From assembly GCA_911728435.2 (NCBI GenBank), contig OU452205.1, positions 868,001-932,000 of the forward strand: a stretch of DNA of 64,000 nt. Direction: 5' to 3'. This document shows, in pieces, positions 1 through 64,000 of the stretch. This DNA is from Apoderus coryli. Its lineage: Eukaryota; Arthropoda; Insecta; Coleoptera; Attelabidae. Made by a program: the position numbers and the translations under genes. The first letter of the stretch is position 1; each line of letters starts with the position of its first letter. The notes under the pieces are model-generated. The model made no database searches and was not told where the DNA came from. It saw only the letters and a program-made list of their open reading frames with translations.

Positions 1-54029
<54,029 letters not shown>

Positions 54030-54402
54030 CGCTCACTGTAATTAGTTTGAAGGTCTCCATTATATTTTTAATTAATTAATTTAGTTTACACGTGAGTTCG
54101 TTCGGTGTGGTTTTTAGTAAATGTCGGGGCTCTCATATTAATAGAAATAGACGAATGTGTTATCGGCACTACAACTAAGTAAGAAACATCTCAAAACATT
54201 TTCGATCAATTGAATGTGAATCCCAATATTGATGCTTTAAATTTAATTCCTCATTTAGTCACAATTTTGGTGCTAAAGGTATTTTTACGTAAAAAATACT
54301 TTTGTTTTTAAGAATTATTGGCAATTTAGGGAAAATAATACTAAATTAGTCCGTTATAAGTGGAGTTTTTATATACATATATATATATTGTGAAGTAATA
54401 AA
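54030..54402 (+). other. msn: msn 3' UTR with AATAAA at 54397
   Basis: AT-rich, no ORF of note. The first clear polyadenylation hexamer, AATAAA, is at 54397-54402. A small inverted repeat with hammerhead-like motif remnants starts soon after (54441-54549), and further AATAAA hexamers occur downstream, so a longer UTR is possible. Confidence 0.5.
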
Positions 54403-54440
54403 CACTGAAATCAAAAAATCGAATCATTTAAACCATTTAA

Positions 54441-54549
54441 ATATTTGTGTTTCGAAAGTCTTACACTCCTCATTGTGGTATTTTATAAATTGATGTTAGC
54501 AAATTAAAATACCACTGGTGATGAGAGTCTAGGCTCGCGAAACATATAA
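54441..54549. repeat. small foldback with hammerhead-like remnants
   Basis: gtgtttcgaaagtcttacac...attgtggtatttt (54448-54485) is the approximate inverse of aaaataccactggtgatgag...ctcgcgaaacat (54506-54545). The right arm keeps CTGGTGATGAG...CTCGCGAAAC, a degenerate form of the motif in the 28389 and 59893 palindromes. Confidence 0.6.
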
Positions 54550-54711
54550 ATCATACAGTAATGATCCGCCAATCCGGATTATTGAAACCTTTATTTTAAT
54601 AAAAGTCGCAAAATACACACTAGTAGCTTATTAGGAAAAGTAATAAACTAAAATAAGTATCGTACGGCATCAAGGATTATCCGAAATTAAAAGGATTTCA
54701 TGTCCGTAAAT

Positions 54712-55081
54712 ATAATAAATGAAAATAATTTCGTGGCAAAGCGGACTAAAATGTTGCTTTTACCTACACAAGGAATTTTGTTTAATTTAGCAAGGCCGCA
54801 GTCTAATTCAATAGAACCAGACCGAGGCATGGGTCGACAGATACTGACGAATTCGTTTCGCTCTTGTTGTGAGCTCGTCAGAGTACCATAGTCGTTGCCC
54901 ATCTACAAATATCGGCCTGCATTTAAGAACAATAGGATACACAACAGTAGACACATGTAAACACGTATCATCTACATTCTATTGAATTAGACTGGGGCCC
55001 TGCTAAATTAAACAAAATTCCTTGTGTAGGTAAAACCAACATTTTAGTCCGCTTTGCCACGAAATTATTTTCATTTATTAT
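54712..55081. repeat. foldback repeat, arms about 105 bp
   Basis: aaatgaaaataatttcgtgg at 54717 and acacaaggaattttgtttaa have exact inverses at 55005-55080. The spacer is about 160 bp. No ORF of its own; the short ORFs on both strands here are shadows. Confidence 0.85.
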
Positions 55082-56480
55082 CCGAAATATTTCCCTTTCG
55101 TTCAGATAACTAAAAAATCCGGATTATTGGAATTCGGAACAGCCCAGTTTTACTGTATTTTGTGGACTTTTATTATTTCACAAGAAATATACTCCGAAAT
55201 TTGATTGATACCTGAGAAAAGCAATATTAATTTGCTGGTGAGAGTTTGTGTCTCTTTCAAGTGCTGCTATAAGAGGCTTGTTCCACTTCTAACTAAAAAA
55301 AAATGTTGACTAGTCAAATATATTTATAGGTATCGAGTTTGAATGAAATGAAGTCGCGTATTTAATTTAAATAGGAACTTTAACTATGTTGGAAAGTGGA
55401 AAACATTCGAGAATACTGAGCAATAATTATTTTCATCAGTATCATACTACTTCCGCAAATAAGTCGGTATCAAATGGCACTTTCTTTTATTAACAGACAA
55501 AAATTGGCCTTTATTGAGCGAGAAATACAACACAAGAAGTACTCAAATACATAATGAATAGAACACTACATAGTCTGGTGAAGTCTAGCTCGAAGGGCTA
55601 TTCTATTTGACCAAACTACAGTGAAAGAAAATTATGCAAATATACGAGTAAACAGACTACACAAAAGGGCAGGAGATGAGACTAATAACGAACATTTGAA
55701 ACAATAAAAACGAACTGAGGGAGAGCGGACATCACAGTAACTGTCCCTTAATGATGCAGTTAGTTTTTGCTTGTCTAAAACCAAACTGACTTACACCCTG
55801 ATGGTTGCGCAACTTGTTCACCTGTCAAATATGATTTTTTTTTATTTGAAAAAGGTGTTCAGCTCACATCGATAGGAAATGTCAAGACAATTTTTCAAAT
55901 TTTTATTAAATAAGAGCACTTTTGACATTTTTTGTTTTTAGTTAAGCAAAAACTGACTGCGCCATCAAATTTAACTTTTCTCTAATAAAAAAAGCAAATC
56001 AAATTTGATGCAGACTATTTTTGCGGACATAGTATATCGTTTTAGACAGCAAACTTCCACAGGCAACTAAACTTATCGAAATAATACCTCTGGATAGATC
56101 CTGCATCAAATTTACACCAGATTAAGTTTCGCTGATCACCCTGTCAGCTTCTTCAAATGAACTGGTCGCGCCTAAACTGAAATTATATCGTTTTGCAAAA
56201 AATGTTTCTTATTTTTTCAGCTCAAATTCGATGCTATAAATAGCAAAGGCTTAATTTATATTTAGATATTTCTTAATTTAAACGTAAGAACAGCAATATA
56301 ACATATGATATAAGAAAATAAAGTGTACCTAATAAGCGCAACCTTCAAAAATCCGAGGTACAGTTCTACCACTACACCAAAACACCTATTTAAAGAGTTG
56401 CCCATTTCATTTCACGCTCAAGGGGCTCATTGAGAAAGAAAAACCCAAGCAGTCTCCACTAGCCTAGTCTGTTGCTCAAA
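55082..56480. other. AT-rich, nothing recognised
   Basis: Short ORFs only. It may include internal remnants of the BEL-like element whose primer site is at 56635. Confidence 0.35.
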
Positions 56481-56634
56481 AATAGAATGTCTCTTCCAAA
56501 TTTCGATCATAGGTAGTGCACTGAAGTGCGGATGCCCATTTTCGGGCAAAATGAGCACTTTGCAATATTCCTAGACGTAGTTTATGGATTTTTGGGTGCA
56601 AGACGCTCTAGTAACACTGTACCAACTCGATGTA

Positions 56635-56693
56635 TCCGGCTCGAAGGACCAAAATGTTATGTACGTATAATACTCGCCTTGTGTGAGTGTATA
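56635..56693 (-). mobile_element. second tRNA-Tyr primer site and LTR start
   Basis: tccggctcgaaggacca at 56635-56651 is the same primer-site sequence as in the BEL element. A likely LTR edge (tgttatgtacg) starts at 56655 and is interrupted at TA 56692 by the mariner-type element. The LTR may resume at 58463 and end near 58565 (ttgtaaca). Confidence 0.5.
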
Positions 56694-58462
56694 CAGGGTG
56701 TTAATTAAGTATCTGACCAAACTTTTAAGGTAAAAAGTTCATATAAGCAGGTGTCCGGAAATGCATAGTTTTCAAGATACAGGGTGTAAAAAAAAAATTT
56801 TTTACATTTATTTATTAATATCTCAAACACCTGTTGACCGATTTTGTTGAAATTTGGCAGTATTATGGACTATGATAAGACGCTAAGTTAGCACCAATTG
56901 ATTGTTGATTATGACTTCCAGTGGCGTCGTAAGTGGCAGTTTCACGAATAAAAATAAATAAAAAAATGTGCGCCACTGACTTTTTTGAAATTGAAAAAAT
57001 AATTTTTGGATTAAGCCAATAAAAATACAACTTTTTTGTCTCTTGATATTTTTTCGTATCTTGCATCGTTTTTGAGAAAAAAAATTAAAACCACTAAAAT
57101 GCATGTCCATGAATAATTTTAAAAATCACTTTTACAGAATTATTGCGAATTACGTTTTACCCAAATTCGTTGAGATTTGGCAGTATTTTTTATAATAGTA
57201 AAATGCTAATTGAATCTTATTTACTATTGCTAATATTGAAGTTCTGTGGTGGAAATAAATGCCTAAGACAAGACGACATATTATTAATTAAACTTTGACA
57301 AAAAATACTTTTTTAATAAAAAACGTTTAAGAACATAACAACAAATAAAGATAAATTTATAATAGTTGTTGAAAATGTCCACCTTCAACTTCGATGCAAG
57401 CATTAGCTCGCCTTATCATCGACTGCCGAACATGCTGAAATATTCCAGGAGTATGTCTTATTTGATTGCATGAATCCCATATGCGCTGACATAATTCGGC
57501 TTCAGTATTGACTGGAGTTTTATAAACCAGCGACTTTAAATGCCCCCAAAGGGAATAATCCAAAGGATTTAAATCTGGCGACCTGGGTGGCCATGACTGT
57601 GGACCCGCGCGACCAATCCACTGCCCTCCATAAGTTTGATCCAGAAATTCCCGTGCTACGATGCTAATGTGAGGTGGGGCCCTATCGTGCATGAACCACA
57701 TTGCGCTGCTCTATCTGCAAGTGGAACTTCTTCTAATAATCCCGGCAAAACAAATTCTAAAAAGTGGCGATATTCCTGGCCATTTAATCTCGGGGGTAAA
57801 AACACTTCAAAAAATATGATTTTTAACACTAAACCGTTCAAACTTAAAATCACCTGTCAAATAAGATTTTTTAAGAATTATTGTTTTTCCTGTCATGGCA
57901 CTATACCTTTTTGTGTTGTTTAACCACATGCATTTAAGTGGTTTTAATTTTTTTACTACTACAAATCTCAACGAATTTGGGTAAAACGTAATTCGCAATA
58001 ATTCTGTAAAAGTGATTTTTAAAATTATTCAGGGACATGCATTTAAGTGGTTTTAATTTTTTTTCTCGAAAACGATGCAAGATACGAAAAAATATCAAGA
58101 GACAAAAAAGTTGTATTTTTAATGGCTTAATCCAAAAATTTAATTTTAAAAAGTCAGTGGCGCACATTTTTTTGTTATTTTTATTCGTGAAACTACCCCT
58201 TACGACGCCACTGGAAGTCATAATCAACAGTCAATTGGTGCTAACTTAGCGTCTTATCATAATCCATAATACTGCCAAATTTCAACAAAATCGGTCAACA
58301 GGTGTTTGAGATATTAATAAATAAATGTAAAGAAAAATTTTTTGACACCCTGTATCTTGAAAACTATGCATTTCCGGACACCTGCTTATATGAACTTTTT
58401 ACCTTAAAATTACTCAAAGAATCACCCCCTGAAGTTTGGCCAGATACTTAATTAACACCCTG
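56694..58462 (-). mobile_element. long-TIR mariner-type element, DD41D spacing
   Basis: The outer 22 bp (cagggtgttaattaagta...) are perfectly inverted at 58462, with TA on both sides. The inverted arms extend about 480-500 bp each (to about 57190 and from about 57960). The right arm has a partial duplication (catgcatttaagtggtttta at about 57928 and 58036). The unique centre holds a transposase remnant on the minus strand. Total 1769 bp. Confidence 0.88.
57357..57701 (-). pseudogene. transposase C-terminal half, DD41D
   Basis: 114 codons starting WFMHDRAPPH (second catalytic Asp) and containing WPPRSPDLNPLDYSLWGHLK (third Asp). I count 41 residues between those Asp residues, unlike the 34 of the mariner copies here. 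It ends CIEVEGGHFQQLL. The first catalytic Asp and the DNA-binding half are not present in this frame. Confidence 0.8.
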
Positions 58463-58565
58463 TATATCGAACGATATTTTTGTAGAAAAATAAAACGTTT
58501 TTTATAATTTTATTTCAAATTTTGTATTTCTTGCAAAACAGCAAAAGGAACGCGGAATTGTAACA

Positions 58566-59179
58566 ACAACATAAACATGAGTGTTGACAGCAATCTGTCG
58601 GAAGAACAACTTTAAAAAAGACGCTCAATTCAAATTCGCCCAGTGGCGTAACAACATTTGAGTTTTTTATTTTGATGCAGAGTACACCCTTAGAGTTCGG
58701 CCCATTGTCTCCACAGTAATTATAACATTTTCCACCTGTTATGGTACATTATTGATACCTCCGCTAATTATTGTCCCCATTAACACTTTCTTTTCAGTTT
58801 CATCCTTACTTGAAGTTGCAACACATCCTAACAAACCTCAGCCTTAACAGGTCTTGTGTTACTTTATATTTCTTATATCATAACAAAAATGATGTCAAAA
58901 AACAATGTAAAGTTGTATTAATCAAACAACAATTTGTTGTACTTACAATACAATACAATAGAGATCTTATCTAATGATATTGTTACGCTATTATTCCACT
59001 TATTTTTTCCTACTATAATATTATGTGCATTTAAAGTATAATTAATTAATTAATTAATTCGAGTGTTCGGGTGCCAACCAAGATTTTTTTTTAACATATA
59101 ATATCTGAACTGCTCATTAAAATTTGTAAATAATTCACAAAAGAATCTAGATAATATATATTTTTAATTCTTGAACCGT
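58566..59179. other. AT-rich, nothing recognised
   Basis: No ORF matches known proteins. An attaattaattaattaatt run lies at about 59041. Confidence 0.4.
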
Positions 59180-59336
59180 AATTCTAATTTTTTTCAGTTT
59201 ATTTTTCTTCGGGTGTTCGGTTCTTATAAAAAATTCTTTTACCAAACTTTTTTAAATAAAACAACATCCATTTTTATTTTCGTTAAATAAATTAAATTAG
59301 ATAACAACGACGTTTCGTTACTAATTAGTATTTTTG
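59180..59336 (-). repeat. left arm of a 2.7-kb inverted pair
   Basis: The segment with gggtgttcggttcttataaa and ataacaacgacgtttcgtta is the inverse of 61783-61943. The arms enclose a foldback and a LINE. Both arms contain a stem plus CGAAACGTC motif. Confidence 0.75.
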
Positions 59337-59892
59337 TTAAGATATACCTAATAATTTCGTATATCAATATTTGAGAGATCCAAACATTGTTTATTGTACT
59401 GAATATTTCTTTTATAATTTTTAGAATAGGAATTCAGTGATAAGATTCATTATTTTTTTGTTTCGTAACGATATCTATTATCTATATTTCAAATTTTTTG
59501 TATTGACTGCTGAAAAATAATTTCGTATAAATATATAATATATTTTTTTTGAATTTCATTATGGTGAATGATCGCAAGATGGATTTAAGCTTTGTGACAT
59601 AGAAAACATCGTAGGTTTCTAACTTTACCGCAAAGTTAGTGGCGCACCCCCCTGAAGGCTGACCTAGTCGACCTTTGCTGTGGTTTAAGCTAAAGCTGTT
59701 ACAAGGTTTGAAAACGTTACCCGATCTCTCTTTTTTTTTTTTTTGTGTTTTCTTAAATAATAATTTTAACGATAAAAACAAAAATCATATAAATATTCGT
59801 CTATTAATTTAAACCGTAGCAAACTTCTTCAGGTTGAAACAAGTTTTTCTGAAATTACATGCATTATTTTAGATAAAAAAAATTTATGAATT

Positions 59893-60364
59893 AAACACGT
59901 CTACTCCACAAAATTACGCATATAATTCAATTTAACAGCCAGCACCATACATGTTTCGAGGTCATAAACCTCATCATCAGTGGTTTTTCATAGTTTAAAA
60001 ATTATCTGTATTGGACATTATTTGTCTGATTAATTATATAAATCAATACGTCACATTGTGGAATGATTTTTTTATATACGAATTAAAAATTAAACATATT
60101 CAACTAAAATGTAAAAATGACATCGAAATTATACATTCATATTATACATTCATTCGATGTCATTTTTACATTTTTGTTGAATATGTTTAATTTTTAATTC
60201 TTATATAAAAAAATCTTTCCACAATGTGACGTATTGATTTATATAATTAATCAGACAAATAATGTCCTACTATGAAAAACCACTGATGGTGAAGTTTATG
60301 ACCTCGAAACATGTATGGTGCTGGCTGTTAAATTAATGCGTAATTTTGTGGAGTAGACGTGTTT
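59893..60364. repeat. foldback palindrome, arms about 220-235 bp
   Basis: aaacacgtctactccacaaa at 59893 to about 60127 is matched in inverse by about 60148-60364. The centre is attatacattcatattatac. The left arm (minus strand) has an intact CTGATGA...CGAAACATGTA motif. The right arm has the same motif with CTGATGG and a weaker stem. Confidence 0.88.
59944..59984 (-). ncRNA. hammerhead-ribozyme-like motif (candidate)
   Basis: On the minus strand: ACCA (59984-59981) pairs with TGGT (59947-59944) as helix I. Between them are CTGATGA, an extra T, helix II GAGGT/ACCTC, GAAA, helix III ACA/TGT and the triplet GTA. The helix I and II bases differ from the 28631 copy but still pair. The extra T makes activity uncertain. 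Confidence 0.45.
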
Positions 60365-60494
60365 CATTCATACCATCTACACTCCTCGTGCAAAATGGAT
60401 TATTTTGCAAAAAAAAAATTGTGGATTACCTATCTAACACAAATTTCAACATATCAATATCAAAAATAACAAACAATTTTCTTTATACTTAAGA

Positions 60495-61745
60495 ACACAT
60501 CATTTAATAAATAATAAATAAATAAATAAATCTTTAATGTCTAACAGGTTTACACCCAATTACAAGACAATTACAATGTATCAACTTAAAAATAATAATT
60601 CTATGCAATTTATAGACTTAAATATAACACCAAATACTGACTACACTACGAATTAGAACAAAATAAAAAATACACTAATTATTATTAATACAAAACCAAG
60701 AGTACGCTAAGCTGACAGCCAAATCATTCCCTTCTCAACATGAATCTAAAAAATATAAGAATTATAAGTTTAAACTAGTTAGATATTCGTGCAACTGACG
60801 CTTGAAAGTGTTAAAATTTTCATTGAAAAAGTCCACAAATCTGTGTATTTTATGGTAATTGGACAAACTGCAAGCTCTGTAAACCGGCGCTCTACCCTCA
60901 TAGTTAGTGTGTGCTTGAGGTACTCGAAATATGTTGCTATTTCTTGCATTATGTTGGGGAGCATTTATATTGAGATGTTGTAAAAGACGAGGACAGTCAA
61001 TCATGGCATGAATAATCTTAAATAAGAAGACCTGATACGAATAAATTCTGCGATAGTTTAGAGATTGAAATCCGAATGTTTTTAGCAACGTTTCATGACT
61101 ATATCCTCTGTAGGGAAAGTGGCCATTAACTTTAAAATAAATATGTTTTAAAAATTTTCGTTGGACAGCTTCTATTTTATTTATATGTACCTGATATATA
61201 GGGGACCAAACAACCGATGCATATTCCAATTTAGGTCTAATTAGTGAGTTGTATAGTGACACAAGACAAGGCACGCTTTGGAAACCCACAGTAGAGTGAA
61301 CAATAAAACCCAAAATTCGAATAGCATCATTCACAATTCGCTCCACATGATGGTTAAAAGACAAATCACTATCAACCCAAACTCCAAGATCTCTGACAAC
61401 CTCGCATCTCCCCAATGCCGCCCCATCCACACTATAATTCATCTCAAGAATATTCCTCCCCTTGCAAAAGCTCACATACTTACATTTGTCTATGTTTAGT
61501 GGAATTCTATTTTCTGTACACCATATTACGAGGCGGTTCAAATCGGTCTGTAGATCCTGACAGTCCTGCAAGTTTTCAATAACACGAAACAACTTCAAGT
61601 CATCGGCAAACAACAGACACTCACTCCCAATATTTTGTGTAATGTCATTTATGTATATGGCGAACAATAAGGGCGCGAGATTACTTCCCTGGGCCGCTCC
61701 GCTGGTCGCAGTGAAATCATGTGATCTGAACCCGTTAATACACAA
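60495..61745 (-). mobile_element. LINE 3' half with RT and 3' UTR
   Basis: The ORF 61745-60762 (327 codons) has SGAAQGSNLAPLLFAIYINDI, LLFADDLKLFR, the thumb VRPKLEYASVVWSP-like region and a complete C-terminus (LHEYLTSLNL). The 3' UTR ends in taaa/aata repeats at 60500-60535. It is cut off abruptly 5' at about 61745. Best-preserved 3' end of this LINE family in the window. Confidence 0.9.
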
Positions 61746-61782
61746 AAAAAAAATTATCTACAATAATGTAGGTATGTAATTT

Positions 61783-61943
61783 CAGAAAAATTTGTTGAAG
61801 TTACTAATTAGTAACGAAACGTCGTTATCATTTTATTTAATTTATTTGACGACAATATAAATGGATGTTTTATTTAAAAAAGTTTTGTAAAAAATTTTTC
61901 ATAAGAACCGAACATCCCAAGAAAAATAAACTGTAAAAAACTA
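61783..61943 (+). repeat. right arm of a 2.7-kb inverted pair
   Basis: Inverse of 59180-59336. gttactaattagtaac (a perfect stem) precedes GAAACGTC at 61816-61823, again like a hammerhead helix II, GAAAC and GTC order, but the CTGATGA part is degenerate (TTGTTGAA). Confidence 0.75.
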
Positions 61944-62135
61944 GATAATATGATTATAAATATGATAGTAATATTTGGTTACTGATCGACATAGGTGTGA
62001 AATATTTGTATTGAATTTTTGTTTTTGAGAGGCGTTTGAAAGGTCGTATCTATCACAGCGATTTAGAGCGCAATTTTACATTCCTCAATTGTGCCGTATT
62101 TATACCGTGACTTGTGGTAGCGCAAATATTTGATT

Positions 62136-62454
62136 TAAGGCTGTTTGATCAGACTCCAAATATAGGTATAAGGCATTCATGATTGTGCACTTATTTCTTA
62201 ATCGATTTGAAAAATTCTTTTTGGATCATAGAGAGAACACTTTAACAGAGGTTTATATAGGAATAAAAATTAAATTTCTTAAAAATTTATTTTGAAGTCA
62301 ATATAAATTGCTAAGAATTTTTTTTATTCCTATATAAACCTCTGTTAAAGTGTTCTCTCTATGTTCCAAAAAGAATTTTTCAAATTGATTAAGAAATAAG
62401 TGCACAATCATGAACGCCTTATACCTATATTTGGAGTCTGATCAAACAGCCTTA
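62136..62454. repeat. foldback repeat, arms about 137 bp
   Basis: taaggctgtttgatcagact at 62136 to 62271 is closely inverted at 62316-62454 (...agtctgatcaaacagcctta). The loop is about 44 bp. No coding capacity; a MITE-like or foldback element. Confidence 0.9.
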
Positions 62455-62941
62455 ATATTTATATTTCACTGTAATATTTGTTCACTTACGTAATACGAAA
62501 CACAAAAACAAAATCAGTTACTTAGTCATTTTATTTGAATGCCAAATTCTTTAGTACCTACACTGGGTTTGTCAAATGCATTTCTTCAATTCCTAAACTT
62601 GCCCCTATTCATTTTAAAAAGATAAAATAATGTCCCTATATCTTGAGCTACTTGCGAATTTGGCATGATAAATAATTTGACATATTTTTTGATACAATAA
62701 ATTTCATTTTCATTACTTAAAAAGTACCAAAAAATTATAGAAACGCAGTATTCAGTTAATGGTATTATCATTTAATTTCCAGCAAAAAGTATCTTTGAAT
62801 CCCTAGGCGGGACACCAACCTATCGATCAAGAAAGAGGCCCTAACAATTAAATGAGGATAAAATGCATTTTTAGAGTGAAAAACATTATTATTTTCTGCT
62901 TACTGTTCTTCCGTCAACAGTTTGTAGAGACCCATTTTTTT

Positions 62942-63205
62942 TTAATTGAAGTCTGAGTGAATTGCTTCTAAAAATGCTGCCTCAATCTTACGATAGGTCA
63001 CTTCCTTGATGAATTTGCTCACATCATCGACGCTTTCCCGGTTCACTTGCCCCTGGATTACACCCGCCCATTTTTGTGTTCTCCATACCAATGAGAAATA
63101 ATTGTCGACTGATGCTTCCGGAAAGGAACTGCTGAAAGCCATGTCAGTTGAAGGTTCTGGTCCTATAAGTTCCCTATTAGCCTCTCTTGGCGGATAGTCG
63201 GCCAT
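62942..63205 (-). CDS. unknown short ORF (87 codons)
   Basis: MADYPPREANRELIGPEP at the N-terminus, then KWAGVIQGQVNRESVDDV and a helical C-terminus. I do not recognise it. It has ATG and stop, no splice sites I can argue for, and more balanced codon use than its surroundings. It might be a scrap of a gag or transposon gene, or a small host gene exon. Confidence 0.3.
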   Translation of the reverse strand: MADYPPREANRELIGPEPSTDMAFSSSFPEASVDNYFSLVWRTQKWAGVIQGQVNRESVDDVSKFIKEVTYRKIEAAFLEAIHSDFN

Positions 63206-64000
63206 TTCATTCCCCTGTTAATTAGTACGGTACTTGGATTATCCTCTTACTGTTGGTTTAATATTAACTAATGTCGATGCCCAAAGTATCCTAATATCCC
63301 TTTTCATTTCTATTATCCATAAAAAAAGACAGGAGCAGAGCAATGGCTCATTTTTATTGTATCCAACATTTCTTCACAAGGTTCTCTGCCTAGTATCCCA
63401 GGATCTCGTTTCAAGTATTGTTAAAACTCGCAACTTCAACTGCGAAACTCTCAACTAATGTTTAAAATTAACCAGAAGTTAACTTGCTGTTTCTTCGTCA
63501 AAAGTAATGTTTAGAAGGTCCAATAAATATTATATTTTGATGGCAATAACCAAAACCTTCCATTTATAACCTCTCGATAGAAATAACAATCTACAGGATG
63601 AAACAAAAATATAATGTTTTGTGAACAAATATAATTTTTGAATACATAAACAAAAAAAAGTAATGATTATGGAATTTGTCTTATTAATTTTTTCTTGTAA
63701 ATAAATATCTTAAAATTTACAATACGTTGTCGTCCTAATAAGCATTTGAGCTATTTGGGCAAAAAATCTGAGTAATAATGGAACTTTAATTGATTTTTAG
63801 TCGACAAGATTATGATAGAATGTAGTTTCGTATAACAATTTTTACAAATAAAAAAAAAATATATTTAAGATATCAATAATAATAATTAATAATTGCTAGT
63901 GACTTTTATATATAAAAGATGAAATCTTGTAAATAGAAGCATGATGCAAAAAAATACAAAACAAGAAAAAACTTAACAATATTATTATTATTACTCTTTT
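63206..64000. other. AT-rich, nothing recognised
   Basis: Short ORFs without similarity known to me, and long A/T runs. Confidence 0.4.

Noticed and set aside
59482..59781. 99-codon minus-strand ORF
   Set aside because: Low-complexity A/T-driven reading with no recognisable motif and no splice or family support.

Overview
The window is an AT-rich insect chromosome segment. Its only confidently identified host gene is misshapen (msn), the Ste20/GCK-IV (MAP4K4/TNIK/MINK type) kinase gene, on the + strand. Eighteen coding exons between 431 and 54029 join in one open frame of 1244 codons plus stop. The exon(s) with the start codon and glycine-rich ATP loop lie upstream of base 1. I cannot name the species. 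The intron architecture, the insect-like Msn sequence and the transposon families (BEL/Pao, mariner, jockey/CR1/R1-like LINEs) indicate a large-genome insect.

Layout by region. 1-4413: N-terminal kinase exons; intron 1 holds an antisense LINE split by a sense LINE with a clear target-site duplication. 4414-7152: intron with a 1.3 kb 15-bp minisatellite and a LINE 3' tail. 7153-11010: proline/glutamine-rich linker exons, including a 21-nt microexon. 11011-23039: intron with an internally deleted TIR transposon and a BEL/Pao element with two matching 192-bp LTRs. 23040-23804: large linker exon. 23805-34280: intron with LINEs, a nested TIR element and foldback repeats. 34281-34394: small exon. 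34395-44969: intron with five or more LINE pieces, a 5S-like SINE candidate and a mariner copy. 44970-54029: CNH-domain exons, separated by a Helitron-like element, LINEs and an inverted second mariner copy. 54030-64000: 3' UTR/downstream DNA with foldback repeats, a long-TIR mariner-type element with DD41D spacing, a LINE and an unknown short ORF.

The exons together encode one protein: a kinase domain (in-window residues 1 to about 215), a proline-rich and low-complexity linker, and a C-terminal citron-homology domain. Transposons account for a large part of the introns. Several stop within about 30-50 bp of a splice acceptor.

The most unusual signal is a recurrent small RNA-like motif: CTGATGA, a stem, CGAAAC and a tiny stem III. 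It sits in the arms of palindromic repeats at 28389-28734 and 59893-60364. Two copies can be folded into a hammerhead-ribozyme-like shape with compensatory changes in helices I and II.
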